This document shows, piece after piece, positions 25,314 to 32,191 of a stretch of 32,191 nt of DNA; within the stretch, counting starts at the first letter, position 1, and every line of letters begins with the position of its first letter. The position numbers and the translations under genes are program-made. The notes below the pieces were generated by a model, which ran no database searches, had not been told where the DNA came from, and saw nothing but the letters and a program-made list of their open reading frames with translations. Origin of the DNA: an uncultured bacterium (GTDB lineage: Bacteria; Bacillota; Clostridia; Oscillospirales; Oscillospiraceae). The DNA lies in the NCBI GenBank assembly GCA_946548895.1, contig CAMNQF010000039.1, positions 1-32,191 of the forward strand. The letters are read 5' to 3'.

Positions 25314-26744
25314 TCAATGCCTGGCCGCCAGCAGGGCGGCGCGCACGTCCCACAGCTTCGGCGACAGGTCCACATAATAGTTGTGGGGGTACTCGAAGCG
25401 CTTTACCTCGTCCCACAGGCTGTCCACTTCCCGCTGGCAGTAGGCCCGGGACTGCCGGATGCCGGGGAGCTGGTATACCAGCTCCCCGTCCAGGAAGACG
25501 GGGACCAGCAGGGGCCGGGCGGTGAAGTCGGTGACGGTCTTGCGCTTCCAGGTGGCCTCCGGGTCGAACAGCTCCAGGGGCTGGGTGAAATCGGGCTCCT
25601 CGTCGTAGACGCAGATATAGTCGGCCATGGCCTTGCCGGTGGCGTTTTCAAATAGGCGGTACACTTTCTTGAAGTGGGGCAGTGTGACCTTGGCGGCGTT
25701 TTCGCTGATTTTGATCTTGGGGGTGACGGACCCGTCCGCCTCCTCGATGGCGGCCAGCTTGTACACCCCGCCGAACACCGGCTCGCTCTTGGAAGTGATG
25801 AGCCGCTCGCCCACGCCGAAGGCGTCGATCCGGGCGCCCTGGGTGAGCAGGTCCCGGATGATGTACTCGTCCAGGGAGTTGGAGGCCACGATTTTGATGC
25901 CGGGCAGGCCCGCGTTGTCCAGCATCATCCGGGCCTGTTTGGACAGGTAGGTGAGGTCGCCGGAGTCGATGCGGATGCCGCCGGTGGTGATGCCCAGCTC
26001 CTGGAACACCCGGATGGCGTTGGGCACGCCGGAGTGGAGCACGTTGTAGGTGTCCACCAGCAGGGTGGCGGCCTTGGGGTACACCTGGCAGTAGGTTTTG
26101 AAGGCGGTGTACTCGTCGGGGAACATCTGCACCCAGGAGTGGGCCATGGTGCCGGTGGCGGGGGTGCCGTACAGCTCGTCCGCCATGGCGCAGGCGGTGC
26201 CGCTGGCCCCGGCGATGTAGCTGGCCCGGGCGCCCAGCACCGCGCCGTCGGACCCCTGGGCCCGGCGGGAGCCGAACTCCGACACCGGCCGGCCGCCGGC
26301 TGCCCGGACGATGCGGTTGGACTTGGTGGCGATGAGGGACTGGTGGTTCAGGGCCAGCAGGATATAGGTCTCCACAAACTGGGCCTGGATGGCGGGGGCC
26401 CGGACGGTGAGGATGGGTTCCCGGGGGAAGATGGGGGTGCCCTCGGGGACAGCCCAGATGTCGCCGGTGAAGCGGAAGTTTCGGAGGTAGTCCAGAAATT
26501 CCGGGGAGAAGCAGCCCTTGCCCCGGAGGTATTCGATATCCTCCTGGTCAAAGTGGAGGTGCTGGATGTAGTCGATCACCTGCTCCAGCCCCGCCGCGAT
26601 GGCGAAGCCGCCGCCGTCCGGGACGTTGCGGAAGAACACGTCGAAGTAGCAGACGCGGTCCCGCAGCCCGGTCTGGAAATAGCCGTTGCCCATGGTGAGC
26701 TCGTAGAAGTCGGTGAGCATGGTATAGTTGATGTCGCGTTTCAT
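25314..26744 (-). CDS. pncB: Nicotinate phosphoribosyltransferase
   Basis: PncB converts nicotinate and PRPP to nicotinate mononucleotide in NAD salvage. The 476-residue protein has TDFYELTMGNGYF (11-23), EFGSRRAQG (156-164), the phosphorylated His202 in GTMAHSWVQMF, and GGIRIDSGDL near residue 255. GGGGGGGA lies 8 nt before the ATG at 26744. It leads the pncB-mtnN-luxS operon from a promoter whose spacer contains a perfect palindrome. It is divergent to the macro-domain gene, which is notable because both deal with NAD-derived metabolites. Confidence 0.95.
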   Translation of the reverse strand: MKRDINYTMLTDFYELTMGNGYFQTGLRDRVCYFDVFFRNVPDGGGFAIAAGLEQVIDYIQHLHFDQEDIEYLRGKGCFSPEFLDYLRNFRFTGDIWAVPEGTPIFPREPILTVRAPAIQAQFVETYILLALNHQSLIATKSNRIVRAAGGRPVSEFGSRRAQGSDGAVLGARASYIAGASGTACAMADELYGTPATGTMAHSWVQMFPDEYTAFKTYCQVYPKAATLLVDTYNVLHSGVPNAIRVFQELGITTGGIRIDSGDLTYLSKQARMMLDNAGLPGIKIVASNSLDEYIIRDLLTQGARIDAFGVGERLITSKSEPVFGGVYKLAAIEEADGSVTPKIKISENAAKVTLPHFKKVYRLFENATGKAMADYICVYDEEPDFTQPLELFDPEATWKRKTVTDFTARPLLVPVFLDGELVYQLPGIRQSRAYCQREVDSLWDEVKRFEYPHNYYVDLSPKLWDVRAALLAARH

Positions 26745-26777
26745 GTGGAGAATCCCCCCCTGTCATTGTTAGGTTCC

Positions 26778-26806
26778 ATTATAAGCTGTCTTGACAGCAA
26801 AAGCAA
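26778..26806 (-). promoter_or_regulatory. pncB promoter with palindromic operator
   Basis: TTGCTT (26801-26806) and a perfect TATAAT (26778-26783) are 17 nt apart on the minus strand. The spacer holds GCTGTCTTGACAGC (26785-26798), a perfect 6-bp inverted repeat around TT, ideally placed for repression. A niacin-responsive NiaR-type repressor is a reasonable guess from context, but I cannot verify the motif. Confidence 0.7.
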
Positions 26807-26820
26807 GCCTAAAAGCGCGG

Positions 26821-26876
26821 AGCCGCGGCGGTACAGGCGGCGGGGCCTTGGCCCTGAATTCCGCGGCTTTATTTTG
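26821..26876. other. Terminator-like hairpin between pncB and the macro gene
   Basis: AGCCGCGG (26821-26828) pairs with CCGCGGCT (26861-26868), a GGGCC/GGCCC helix lies inside, and the plus strand continues TTATTTTG. No gene upstream on the plus strand needs a terminator. It might stop antisense transcripts or be an RNA end. Confidence 0.4.
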
Positions 26877-26906
26877 CGGTTTCCACTGTTCAGCTCCCGG
26901 CGGATA

Positions 26907-26915
26907 TGATATAAT
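26907..26915 (+). promoter_or_regulatory. Extended -10 promoter of the macro-domain gene
   Basis: TGA followed by a perfect TATAAT (26910-26915) lies 35 nt before the start codon. The -35 position reads TGTTCA, a weak match at 17 nt. Confidence 0.6.
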
Positions 26916-26949
26916 ATTCCCAAATTCCTGAACGAAAGCGGGTGGCGCC

Positions 26950-27972
26950 ATGCCCTTTGCCATCGTCCGGCAGGACATCACGAAAATGAAGGTGGACGCC
27001 GTCGTCAACGCGGCCAACACAGCGCTGCAAATGGGCGGCGGGGTCTGCGGGGCCATTTTCCAGGCGGCGGGGGCGGAGCGCCTCCAGGCCGCCTGCGATA
27101 GGCTGGCCCCCATCCAGACCGGCGGGGCGGTTATCACGCCGGGGTTCCAGCTGCCCGCCAAGTATGTGATCCACGCGGCGGGCCCCGTGTACAGCCAGTG
27201 GGATCAGAAGCGGAGCGGGGCGCTGCTCCGCAGCGCTTACATAGAGTCGCTGAGGCTGGCGGAGGAAAACGGCTGTGAGAGCATCGCTTTCCCGCTGATC
27301 TCCAGCGGGATCTACGGCTATCCCAAGGACGAGGCGCTGGAGGTGGCCCGGCGGTCCATCGGGGAATTTCTGCGGGACCATGACATGGACGTCTACCTGG
27401 CCGTCTTTGACAAATCCTCCTTCCTGATCGGCAAGGCCCTGCTGGGCCGGGTGGAGAGCTACATCGGCCAGCACTATGTGGACGCCCGCCTGACCGGCAG
27501 GCGGTGGCTCCTCCGGGCGGAGAAGGAGGCCATGGAGGAAACACGGGCCAACATCCCCCCGGCCCCGTCCATGCCCGCGCCCATGGCGGCGCGCGCCCCG
27601 GCCCAGGGATTGGACGACCTGGTGAAAAACCTGGACGAACCCTTTTCCGCCGCCCTGCTGAAGCTCATCGACCAGAAGGGCCGGACCGACGTGGAGGTCT
27701 ACAAGCGGGCCAACATCGACCGCAAGCTGTTCTCCAAGATCCGCACCGGCAAGGGCTACACCCCCAAAAAGCCCACCATCCTGGCCCTGGCCGTCGCCCT
27801 GGAGCTGACCCTGGACGAGACCGGCGGCCTGTTGGAGCGGGCGGGGTACGCCCTCTCCCACGCCAGCAAATTCGACGTGATCGTGGAATACTTTATCGTC
27901 AGCGGCCGGTATGACATTTTCGAAATCAACGAGGTGCTGTTCGCCTACGACCAGCCGCTGCTGGGCCGCTGA
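26950..27972 (+). CDS. Macro domain / HTH-like fusion protein
   Basis: The 340-residue protein has an N-terminal macro domain (about 1-175), which binds ADP-ribose and may remove it from proteins or deacetylate O-acetyl-ADP-ribose. Visible motifs are IVRQDITKMKVDAVVNAAN (5-23), GGGVCGAIFQAAG (29-41) and the phosphate loop SSGIYGYP (118-125). A Pro/Ala linker (about 200-220) leads to a C-terminal domain (220-340). Within it TDVEVYKRANIDRKLFSKIR (246-265) and the ILALAVALELTLDETGGLL stretch (277-295) resemble an XRE-type helix-turn-helix. Nucleic-acid binding is inferred, not shown. The vWA gene follows 134 nt later. Confidence 0.85.
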   Translation: MPFAIVRQDITKMKVDAVVNAANTALQMGGGVCGAIFQAAGAERLQAACDRLAPIQTGGAVITPGFQLPAKYVIHAAGPVYSQWDQKRSGALLRSAYIESLRLAEENGCESIAFPLISSGIYGYPKDEALEVARRSIGEFLRDHDMDVYLAVFDKSSFLIGKALLGRVESYIGQHYVDARLTGRRWLLRAEKEAMEETRANIPPAPSMPAPMAARAPAQGLDDLVKNLDEPFSAALLKLIDQKGRTDVEVYKRANIDRKLFSKIRTGKGYTPKKPTILALAVALELTLDETGGLLERAGYALSHASKFDVIVEYFIVSGRYDIFEINEVLFAYDQPLLGR

Positions 27973-27995
27973 TTTTGTCGCTTTGCAGGCGACCG

Positions 27996-28103
27996 AAAAA
28001 CCTCCCGCGGGGGCTATGATAGAGACAACGCCAGTGAAAAACGCCATTTGGTTTGGCCCATGGGGCGCTGACTGCATAGCCATCAAAACACACGGGAGGT
28101 TTT
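27996..28103 (+). promoter_or_regulatory. Structured leader sequestering the vWA ribosome-binding site
   Basis: AAAACCTCCCG (27997-28007) is perfectly complementary to CGGGAGGTTTT (28093-28103), which contains the vWA Shine-Dalgarno. Inside, GGCTATG (28012-28018) pairs with CATAGCC (28075-28081), and the remaining ~55 nt can form further short helices. This nested layout suggests a translational switch, a cis-acting RNA or a small repeat element. I do not recognise it as a known riboswitch. Confidence 0.55.
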
Positions 28104-28106
28104 CCT

Positions 28107-28757
28107 ATGAAAAAGAATCTGACAGAGCTGGTTTTCATTCTGGACAAGAGCGGCTCCATGGCGGGGCTGGAGCGGGACACCATCGGCGGCTTCAACTCCA
28201 TGCTGGACAAGCAGAAGCGGGCCGGCGGCGAGTGCCGGATCACCACCGTCCTGTTCGACAACCGGTACGAGCTGCTCCACGACCGCATTGACATCCAGGC
28301 CGTCGGCCCTATGACGGAGCAGGAGTACCAGGTGGGCGGGTCTACCGCCCTGCTGGACGCCATCGGGCGGACCATCCGCAAGCTGGTGCGCGTCCAGAGG
28401 GGCACGGCGGAGGATTACCGGGCCGAAAACGTGATGTTCATCATCATCACCGACGGGGAGGAGAATTCCAGCCGGGAGTATTCCGCCCAGAAGATCAAGA
28501 GCATGATCGAGGAGGAGAAAAAGTACGGCTGGGAATTCGTGTTTTTAGGGGCCAACATCGACGCGGTGGAGACGGCGGGGCGGTTCGGCATCTCCGCCGA
28601 CCGGGCGGTGGACTATGTGCCGGACAGCGCCGGCACGGAGCTGAACTTCCAAATGATGAGCGAGGCCGTGACCGCGTTCCGAACCACCCGGGTCATGCCC
28701 CAGGCTCCGCTGGAGGCTATCCGCAGGGATATGAAGAAAAGAGGGGGGCGCAAATAA
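28107..28757 (+). CDS. von Willebrand factor A (vWA) domain protein
   Basis: The 216-residue cytoplasmic protein is essentially one vWA domain with a complete MIDAS metal site: DKSGS (13-17), T80 in GGSTALLDAIG and D116 in IIITDGEEN. The vWA fold usually mediates metal-dependent protein contacts. Small vWA proteins of this type occur with tellurite-resistance-like (Ter) stress systems, but no ter genes are present here. No signal peptide or membrane segment is visible. GGGAGG precedes the ATG but can be sequestered by the upstream repeat. It follows the macro/HTH-like gene and ends in a strong terminator, so the two may form one unit. Confidence 0.85.
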   Translation: MKKNLTELVFILDKSGSMAGLERDTIGGFNSMLDKQKRAGGECRITTVLFDNRYELLHDRIDIQAVGPMTEQEYQVGGSTALLDAIGRTIRKLVRVQRGTAEDYRAENVMFIIITDGEENSSREYSAQKIKSMIEEEKKYGWEFVFLGANIDAVETAGRFGISADRAVDYVPDSAGTELNFQMMSEAVTAFRTTRVMPQAPLEAIRRDMKKRGGRK

Positions 28758-28762
28758 GCGCG

Positions 28763-28800
28763 GCCGCCGCGCCACAAGAAGAGTGGCGCGGCGGCGTTTT
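28763..28800 (+). terminator. Terminator after the vWA gene
   Basis: A 13-bp GC-rich stem (28763-28775 with 28783-28795), a 7-nt loop and a TTTT tail start 5 nt after the vWA stop codon. Confidence 0.88.
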
Positions 28801-28816
28801 GGCCAAGTTGGGCGAT

Positions 28817-28845
28817 TTGAGAAAAAATTGAAAAAATAGTATAAT
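28817..28845 (+). promoter_or_regulatory. Sigma-A promoter of glgA
   Basis: TTGAGA (28817-28822), a 17-nt spacer and a perfect TATAAT (28840-28845) lie 71 nt before the glgA ATG in an AT-rich stretch. This is one of the best promoter matches in the window. Confidence 0.85.
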
Positions 28846-28916
28846 ATATGGAAGGAAACAATCCGATAATACTAATATAGCGGCCACAAAAAAATGACGA
28901 GTTTGGGAGGTACCAG

Positions 28917-30692
28917 ATGTCAAAACGGAACGAGGGGAAAACCAGCAGCAAGAAGCGGGCTCCGGCAGGAGCGGCTGCGGCAAAACGCAAGGCCAAGGCG
29001 GCAGAACAGAATAAGGCGGAGGAGGCCGTTGAGAAAATGGAGGTGGATGTATCCCAGGTAAACGCTGTGGAGACCGTCAAAGAAGAAACCCTGGCGGCGG
29101 AAACCGCGGAAGCGGTGAAGGAGGAAGCGCCTGTGGCGGAGGCCGCGCAAGAGGAAGCGCCTGCGGCGGAGGCAGCTGCGGAAGAGCCGCCGAAGGCCGA
29201 GGTTCCGCAGGAGGCCGTGCCGGAAGAAGCCTATACCACGCCCAGAAGAAGCGTCGCGTTCATCGGGTCGGAGTGCTATCCGTTTGTCAAGACGGGCGGC
29301 CTGGGCGACGTGATGTACGCCCTCCCCAAGGAGCTGGTGAAACAGAACTGCGATGTGAAGGTCATCCTCCCGCGGTACAAGTGCATCCCGTGGGAGTATC
29401 AGGAGAAGATGGTGTACCGGGGTTCCTTTGAGATGGACCTCTGCGCGGACGGCCGGACCTTTTACGTGGGCATTATGGAGTATGTCTGGGACGGCGTGGT
29501 GTATGATTTCATTGACAATGAGGAGTTCTTCAGCAATGGAAATCCATATACCAACCTCATCGACGATATTCCGAAGTACTGCTATTTCGCCAAGGCGGCC
29601 CTGGCGGCGCTGAACTACATGGATTGGATCCCCAACATTATACATTGCCATGACTGGCAGGCCGCCTTGGTCCCCGTATATCTGAGGACCCAGTTTGTCA
29701 ACACGAAGCTGACCACCGCAAAGACCATACTAACGATCCACAATCTGCGGTTCCAGGGAATTTACGATATCCCGACGATCCGCTACTGGTCCGGGCTGCC
29801 GGATCATGTCTTTAACAAGGACGCGCTGAAGGTGGGCTACAGAGACGCCAATATGCTGAAAGGCGGTTTGACGTACTCGAATATCATTACCACGGTGAGC
29901 CAGACCTACGCGGGTGAAATTCAGAGCCCATACTATGGCGAGGCGCTGGACGCCCATCTGCGCTATCACTCCGGCAAGCTGCGCGGCATTGTAAACGGCA
30001 TTGATTATGACATCTGGGACCCCAATACCGACGCCAGGCTGTATGCGAATTACGACGTTGCCAGCGTGCTGGAGAAAAAAAAGGAAAACAAGCGCAAGCT
30101 GCAGGAGGAGCTGGGCCTGGTCCAGGACGGCCAGAAATTTGTGATTGGGCTGATTTCCCGGCTGACGGACCAGAAGGGGCTGGATCTGGTCAACGCGATC
30201 CTCCCGCAGGTGATGGATGAGTACACGCAGGTCGTGGTCCTTGGCACCGGGGACCGGGTATATGAGGATTCCTTCCGATACTATGAGGGCGCGTACAGCG
30301 GAAGCGTCTGTTCCAACATCATGTATGACGAGACGCGCGCCCACAGGATCTACGCGGGCGCGGACGCTCTGCTGGTGCCGTCCCAATTTGAACCCTGCGG
30401 GCTGACGCAATTGATCGCCATGCACTACGGCACGGTGCCGATTGTTCGGGAAACCGGCGGCTTGAAAGACACGGTGGAGCCGTACAATGTGTTTACGAAC
30501 GCAGGAAACGGGTTTACCTTTGACCGCTACGAGGCCGGGCTGCTGCTGGACGCCATCAACAGGGCAAAGACGCTCTATTTTGAGGACCGAGGCCGCTGGG
30601 ATGAGATGGTGCGGCGGGATATGGAGAAAAACCTGTCCTGGGAGAATTCTGCGAAACAGTATAAGGACCTGTATTTGGAACTGACCTGGTAA
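28917..30692 (+). CDS. glgA: Glycogen (starch) synthase with an N-terminal extension
   Basis: GlgA adds glucose from ADP-glucose to glycogen. The GT5 core begins near residue 111 (SVAFIGSECYPFVKTGGLGDV; the sugar-nucleotide loop is K125-V132) and continues through LVPSQFEPCGLTQL and ETGGLKDTVEPYN. The core is of normal length. About 110 extra residues precede it: a Lys/Arg-rich start, then an Ala/Glu-rich segment with near-repeats of EEAPxAEAA, predicted disordered. The start is firm, with GGGAGG upstream and a strong promoter. Base use here is less GC-rich than in the neighbours. No other glg genes are in the window. Confidence 0.93.
   Translation: MSKRNEGKTSSKKRAPAGAAAAKRKAKAAEQNKAEEAVEKMEVDVSQVNAVETVKEETLAAETAEAVKEEAPVAEAAQEEAPAAEAAAEEPPKAEVPQEAVPEEAYTTPRRSVAFIGSECYPFVKTGGLGDVMYALPKELVKQNCDVKVILPRYKCIPWEYQEKMVYRGSFEMDLCADGRTFYVGIMEYVWDGVVYDFIDNEEFFSNGNPYTNLIDDIPKYCYFAKAALAALNYMDWIPNIIHCHDWQAALVPVYLRTQFVNTKLTTAKTILTIHNLRFQGIYDIPTIRYWSGLPDHVFNKDALKVGYRDANMLKGGLTYSNIITTVSQTYAGEIQSPYYGEALDAHLRYHSGKLRGIVNGIDYDIWDPNTDARLYANYDVASVLEKKKENKRKLQEELGLVQDGQKFVIGLISRLTDQKGLDLVNAILPQVMDEYTQVVVLGTGDRVYEDSFRYYEGAYSGSVCSNIMYDETRAHRIYAGADALLVPSQFEPCGLTQLIAMHYGTVPIVRETGGLKDTVEPYNVFTNAGNGFTFDRYEAGLLLDAINRAKTLYFEDRGRWDEMVRRDMEKNLSWENSAKQYKDLYLELTW
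29121..29173 (+). repeat. 30-bp-period tandem repeat in the glgA 5' region
   Basis: Two 23-bp copies (29121-29143 and 29151-29173) differ at one base and are spaced 30 bp apart. They encode the EEAPVAEA and EEAPAAEA units of the GlgA N-terminal tail, so the tail probably grew by in-frame repeat duplication. Confidence 0.7.
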
Positions 30693-30701
30693 GGGAACCG
30701 G

Positions 30702-30744
30702 GCGCAAAAGGGCGGCTTTCCTCTGGAAAGCCGCCCTTTTGCGC
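30702..30744. terminator. Bidirectional terminator between glgA and the SDR gene
   Basis: A perfect 20-bp stem (30702-30721 with 30725-30744) around a TCT loop sits between the convergent genes. It includes internal AAAA/TTTT blocks that provide T-rich tails in both directions. Confidence 0.9.
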
Positions 30745-30748
30745 GTAT

Positions 30749-31513
30749 TTACAGGGTGCTGCCGAAATCGGAGACAATGGCCTGGCCGGTGATGGCCTTG
30801 GACTCGTCGGAGGCCAGGAACAGCAGGATGTTGGCCACGTCTTCCGGCATACACACGGGCACCCGCAGGTCGCCGTGCTTGGCCATCTGGCCGAACATAT
30901 CCGGGTCCAGGTTCTCCGGCCGGGCGTTGGCCACCATGGGGGTGGCGATGGAGCCGGGGCACACCGCGTTGCAGCGGATGCCGGTGCCCGCGAAGCGCAG
31001 GGCGGTGTGGCGGGTGACGCCCACAATGGCCGCCTTGGAGGACACGTAGGCCGCGCCGCCGCAGCCCATCACGCCGGCCACGGAGGCCACGTTGACGATG
31101 GAACCGTAATTGGCCTTTTTCATCTCGGCCAGGGCTTCCCGCATACAGTACATGGTGCCCTTGGTGTTGATGCCCAGGATGCGGTCCATGTCCTCGTCCG
31201 ACACCCGGTCGATGGGCTTCAGGCCCTCTTCCAGCACGCCGGCGTTGTTCACCAGCACGTCCACCTTGCCGTAGGCCTCCACCGTTTTGGCCACCAGGTT
31301 TTTGGCGTCCTCCGGCTTGGAGATGTCGGTGACGACGGGGAGCACCTCGCCGCCCGCCTCCCGGATCTTGGCGGCCACGTCGTCCAGCTGGGCCTGGCGG
31401 CGGGCGCTGATGACCACTTTAGCCCCCTCCTTGGCAAAGAGCATGGCGGTGGCCGCGCCCACGCCGGAGTTGCCGCCGGTGACGATGACGACCTTACCCT
31501 CTAAACGTCCCAT
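30749..31513 (-). CDS. Short-chain dehydrogenase/reductase (SDR)
   Basis: The 254-residue classical SDR has the nucleotide-binding TGGNSGVG (12-19), NNAG (89-92), and the catalytic S144, Y156 and K160 (YVSSK). The substrate is not evident; such proteins are often named 3-oxoacyl-ACP reductase-like or glucose dehydrogenase-like without proof. The C-terminus ITGQAIVSDFGSTL is normal. I chose the ATG at 31513 because MGRLEGKVVIVTGG is the family N-terminus and AAAGGA lies upstream. It follows the PTS IIA gene by 68 nt on the same strand. Confidence 0.92.
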   Translation of the reverse strand: MGRLEGKVVIVTGGNSGVGAATAMLFAKEGAKVVISARRQAQLDDVAAKIREAGGEVLPVVTDISKPEDAKNLVAKTVEAYGKVDVLVNNAGVLEEGLKPIDRVSDEDMDRILGINTKGTMYCMREALAEMKKANYGSIVNVASVAGVMGCGGAAYVSSKAAIVGVTRHTALRFAGTGIRCNAVCPGSIATPMVANARPENLDPDMFGQMAKHGDLRVPVCMPEDVANILLFLASDESKAITGQAIVSDFGSTL

Positions 31514-31581
31514 GTTGAACCATTCCTTTCTATTATTTCGTATGCTTGAGAGGCGCGCCCCCGGCGGGATCGCGCCTGATC

Positions 31582-32106
31582 TCACTTTTTCGCGGCTTTC
31601 AGCACCTCGTCCCCCACCTGAACGGGGCCGGTTGCCGCCGGTTCCACCTTAGCGAAGTCGTCGGAGTTGGTGACGGCGGTGATGATGGTGGTGGGGTGGC
31701 CCGCCGCCCGGATGACTTCCAGGTCCATGACTATGATGGGGTCGCCCTTCTTCACCCGCTGGCCCTCCTTCACCAGCATGGTGAAGCCCTGGCCCTTCAT
31801 ATCCACCGTGTCCACCCCGCAGTGGACCAGCAGCTCCATCCCTTCGCTCTCCATGCCCACGGCGTGGAGGGTGTCGGGCACCTGGCTGACGACGCCGTCC
31901 ACCGGGGCGTACACTTTGCCGTCCTCCGGCTCAATGCCGCAGCAGAAGCCCACAAAGCCCTGGCTGAACGCCGGGTCGGGAATGTCCGCCATGGGGATGG
32001 CGTTGCCCTTGGCTACCGCGCCCACGGACAGCGCCGCGTCCGCCTTGGCGGCGGGGGCGGCCTCCTCGCCCAGCAGGCCCTTTTTCAGCTTGTCCAGAAA
32101 TCCCAT
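31582..32106 (-). CDS. PTS glucose-type IIA component
   Basis: The 174-residue protein is a stand-alone IIA-Glc (Crr-like) domain that takes phosphate from HPr and passes it to a sugar IIB. The two active-site histidines are H81 (TLHAVGM) and H95 (LLVHCGVDTV), followed by MKGQGF; spacing is as in the family, one residue shorter than E. coli. Residues 1-35 are an amphipathic, Ala-rich leader. AAAGGAAGG precedes the ATG at 32106. Its upstream context is lost in the artefactual contig end. Confidence 0.93.
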   Translation of the reverse strand: MGFLDKLKKGLLGEEAAPAAKADAALSVGAVAKGNAIPMADIPDPAFSQGFVGFCCGIEPEDGKVYAPVDGVVSQVPDTLHAVGMESEGMELLVHCGVDTVDMKGQGFTMLVKEGQRVKKGDPIIVMDLEVIRAAGHPTTIITAVTNSDDFAKVEPAATGPVQVGDEVLKAAKK

Positions 32107-32139
32107 GAAAATCCTTCCTTTCGTAAGTATAAGGGCCGT

Positions 32140-32191
<52 letters not shown>

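Noticed and set aside
28016-28291. A short ORF overlapping the vWA leader and gene start
   Set aside because: The first ~30 codons look protein-like and are mentioned with the leader, but the rest is an out-of-frame shadow of the vWA gene, and there is no independent evidence of translation.

Overview
The window looks like a contig from a spore-forming, high-GC member of the Firmicutes, most likely an Oscillospiraceae-type gut clostridium. This rests on spo0A next to spoIVB, strong GGAGG ribosome-binding sites, an AddAB nuclease instead of RecBCD, Firmicutes-style operons (rpsF-ssb-rpsR, infC-rpmI-rplT) and GC-rich codon use throughout. The first ~120 bases (C-rich) and last ~52 bases (pure G) look like sequencing or assembly artefacts, so the window ends are not biological. 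No tRNA, rRNA, CRISPR array, transposase or phage gene was seen.

Layout. 129-2427 (minus): superoxide reductase (desulfoferrodoxin), flavin-dependent thymidylate synthase ThyX, a TVP38/TMEM64 membrane protein, then ribosomal protein S18. 2185-3263 (minus): the rpsF-ssb-rpsR operon, with a near-consensus promoter inside the 3' end of the neighbouring gene and a leader able to form two mutually exclusive hairpins. 3367-7688 (minus): a tightly packed MoxR ATPase / DUF58 / membrane transglutaminase operon. 7774-9080 (minus): infC-rpmI-rplT with an attenuator-like leader. 9330-16182 (plus): addB-addA, driven divergently from infC. 16314-19062 (plus): rpmE, a flavin reductase-like protein, the GTPase HflX and a chloramphenicol-acetyltransferase-like protein. 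19201-21242 (plus): proB-proA. 21256-21780 (minus): a small membrane protein. 22091-24117 (plus): spoIVB and spo0A, with Spo0A-box-like sites in both upstream regions. 24157-26744 (minus): pncB-mtnN-luxS (NAD salvage and SAH recycling / AI-2). 26950-28757 (plus): a macro-domain/HTH-like fusion and a von Willebrand A protein. 28917-30692 (plus): glycogen synthase with an unusual N-terminal tail. 30749-32106 (minus): a PTS IIA-Glc protein and a short-chain dehydrogenase.

Most of the window is conserved housekeeping. The least ordinary part is 26.7-28.8 kb. A niacin-salvage gene with a perfect palindrome between its -35 and -10 stands divergent to a gene whose product joins an ADP-ribose-binding macro domain to a helix-turn-helix-like C-terminus. 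This is followed by a vWA gene whose ribosome-binding site can be sequestered by nested inverted repeats about 90 nt upstream. A NAD/ADP-ribose-linked stress or regulatory module is an inference. Other points of note are a Spo0A receiver lacking one acidic-pocket residue, a tandem pair of 0A-box-like sites ahead of spoIVB, an AddB without a recognisable P-loop, and an hflX/CAT-like gene pair.
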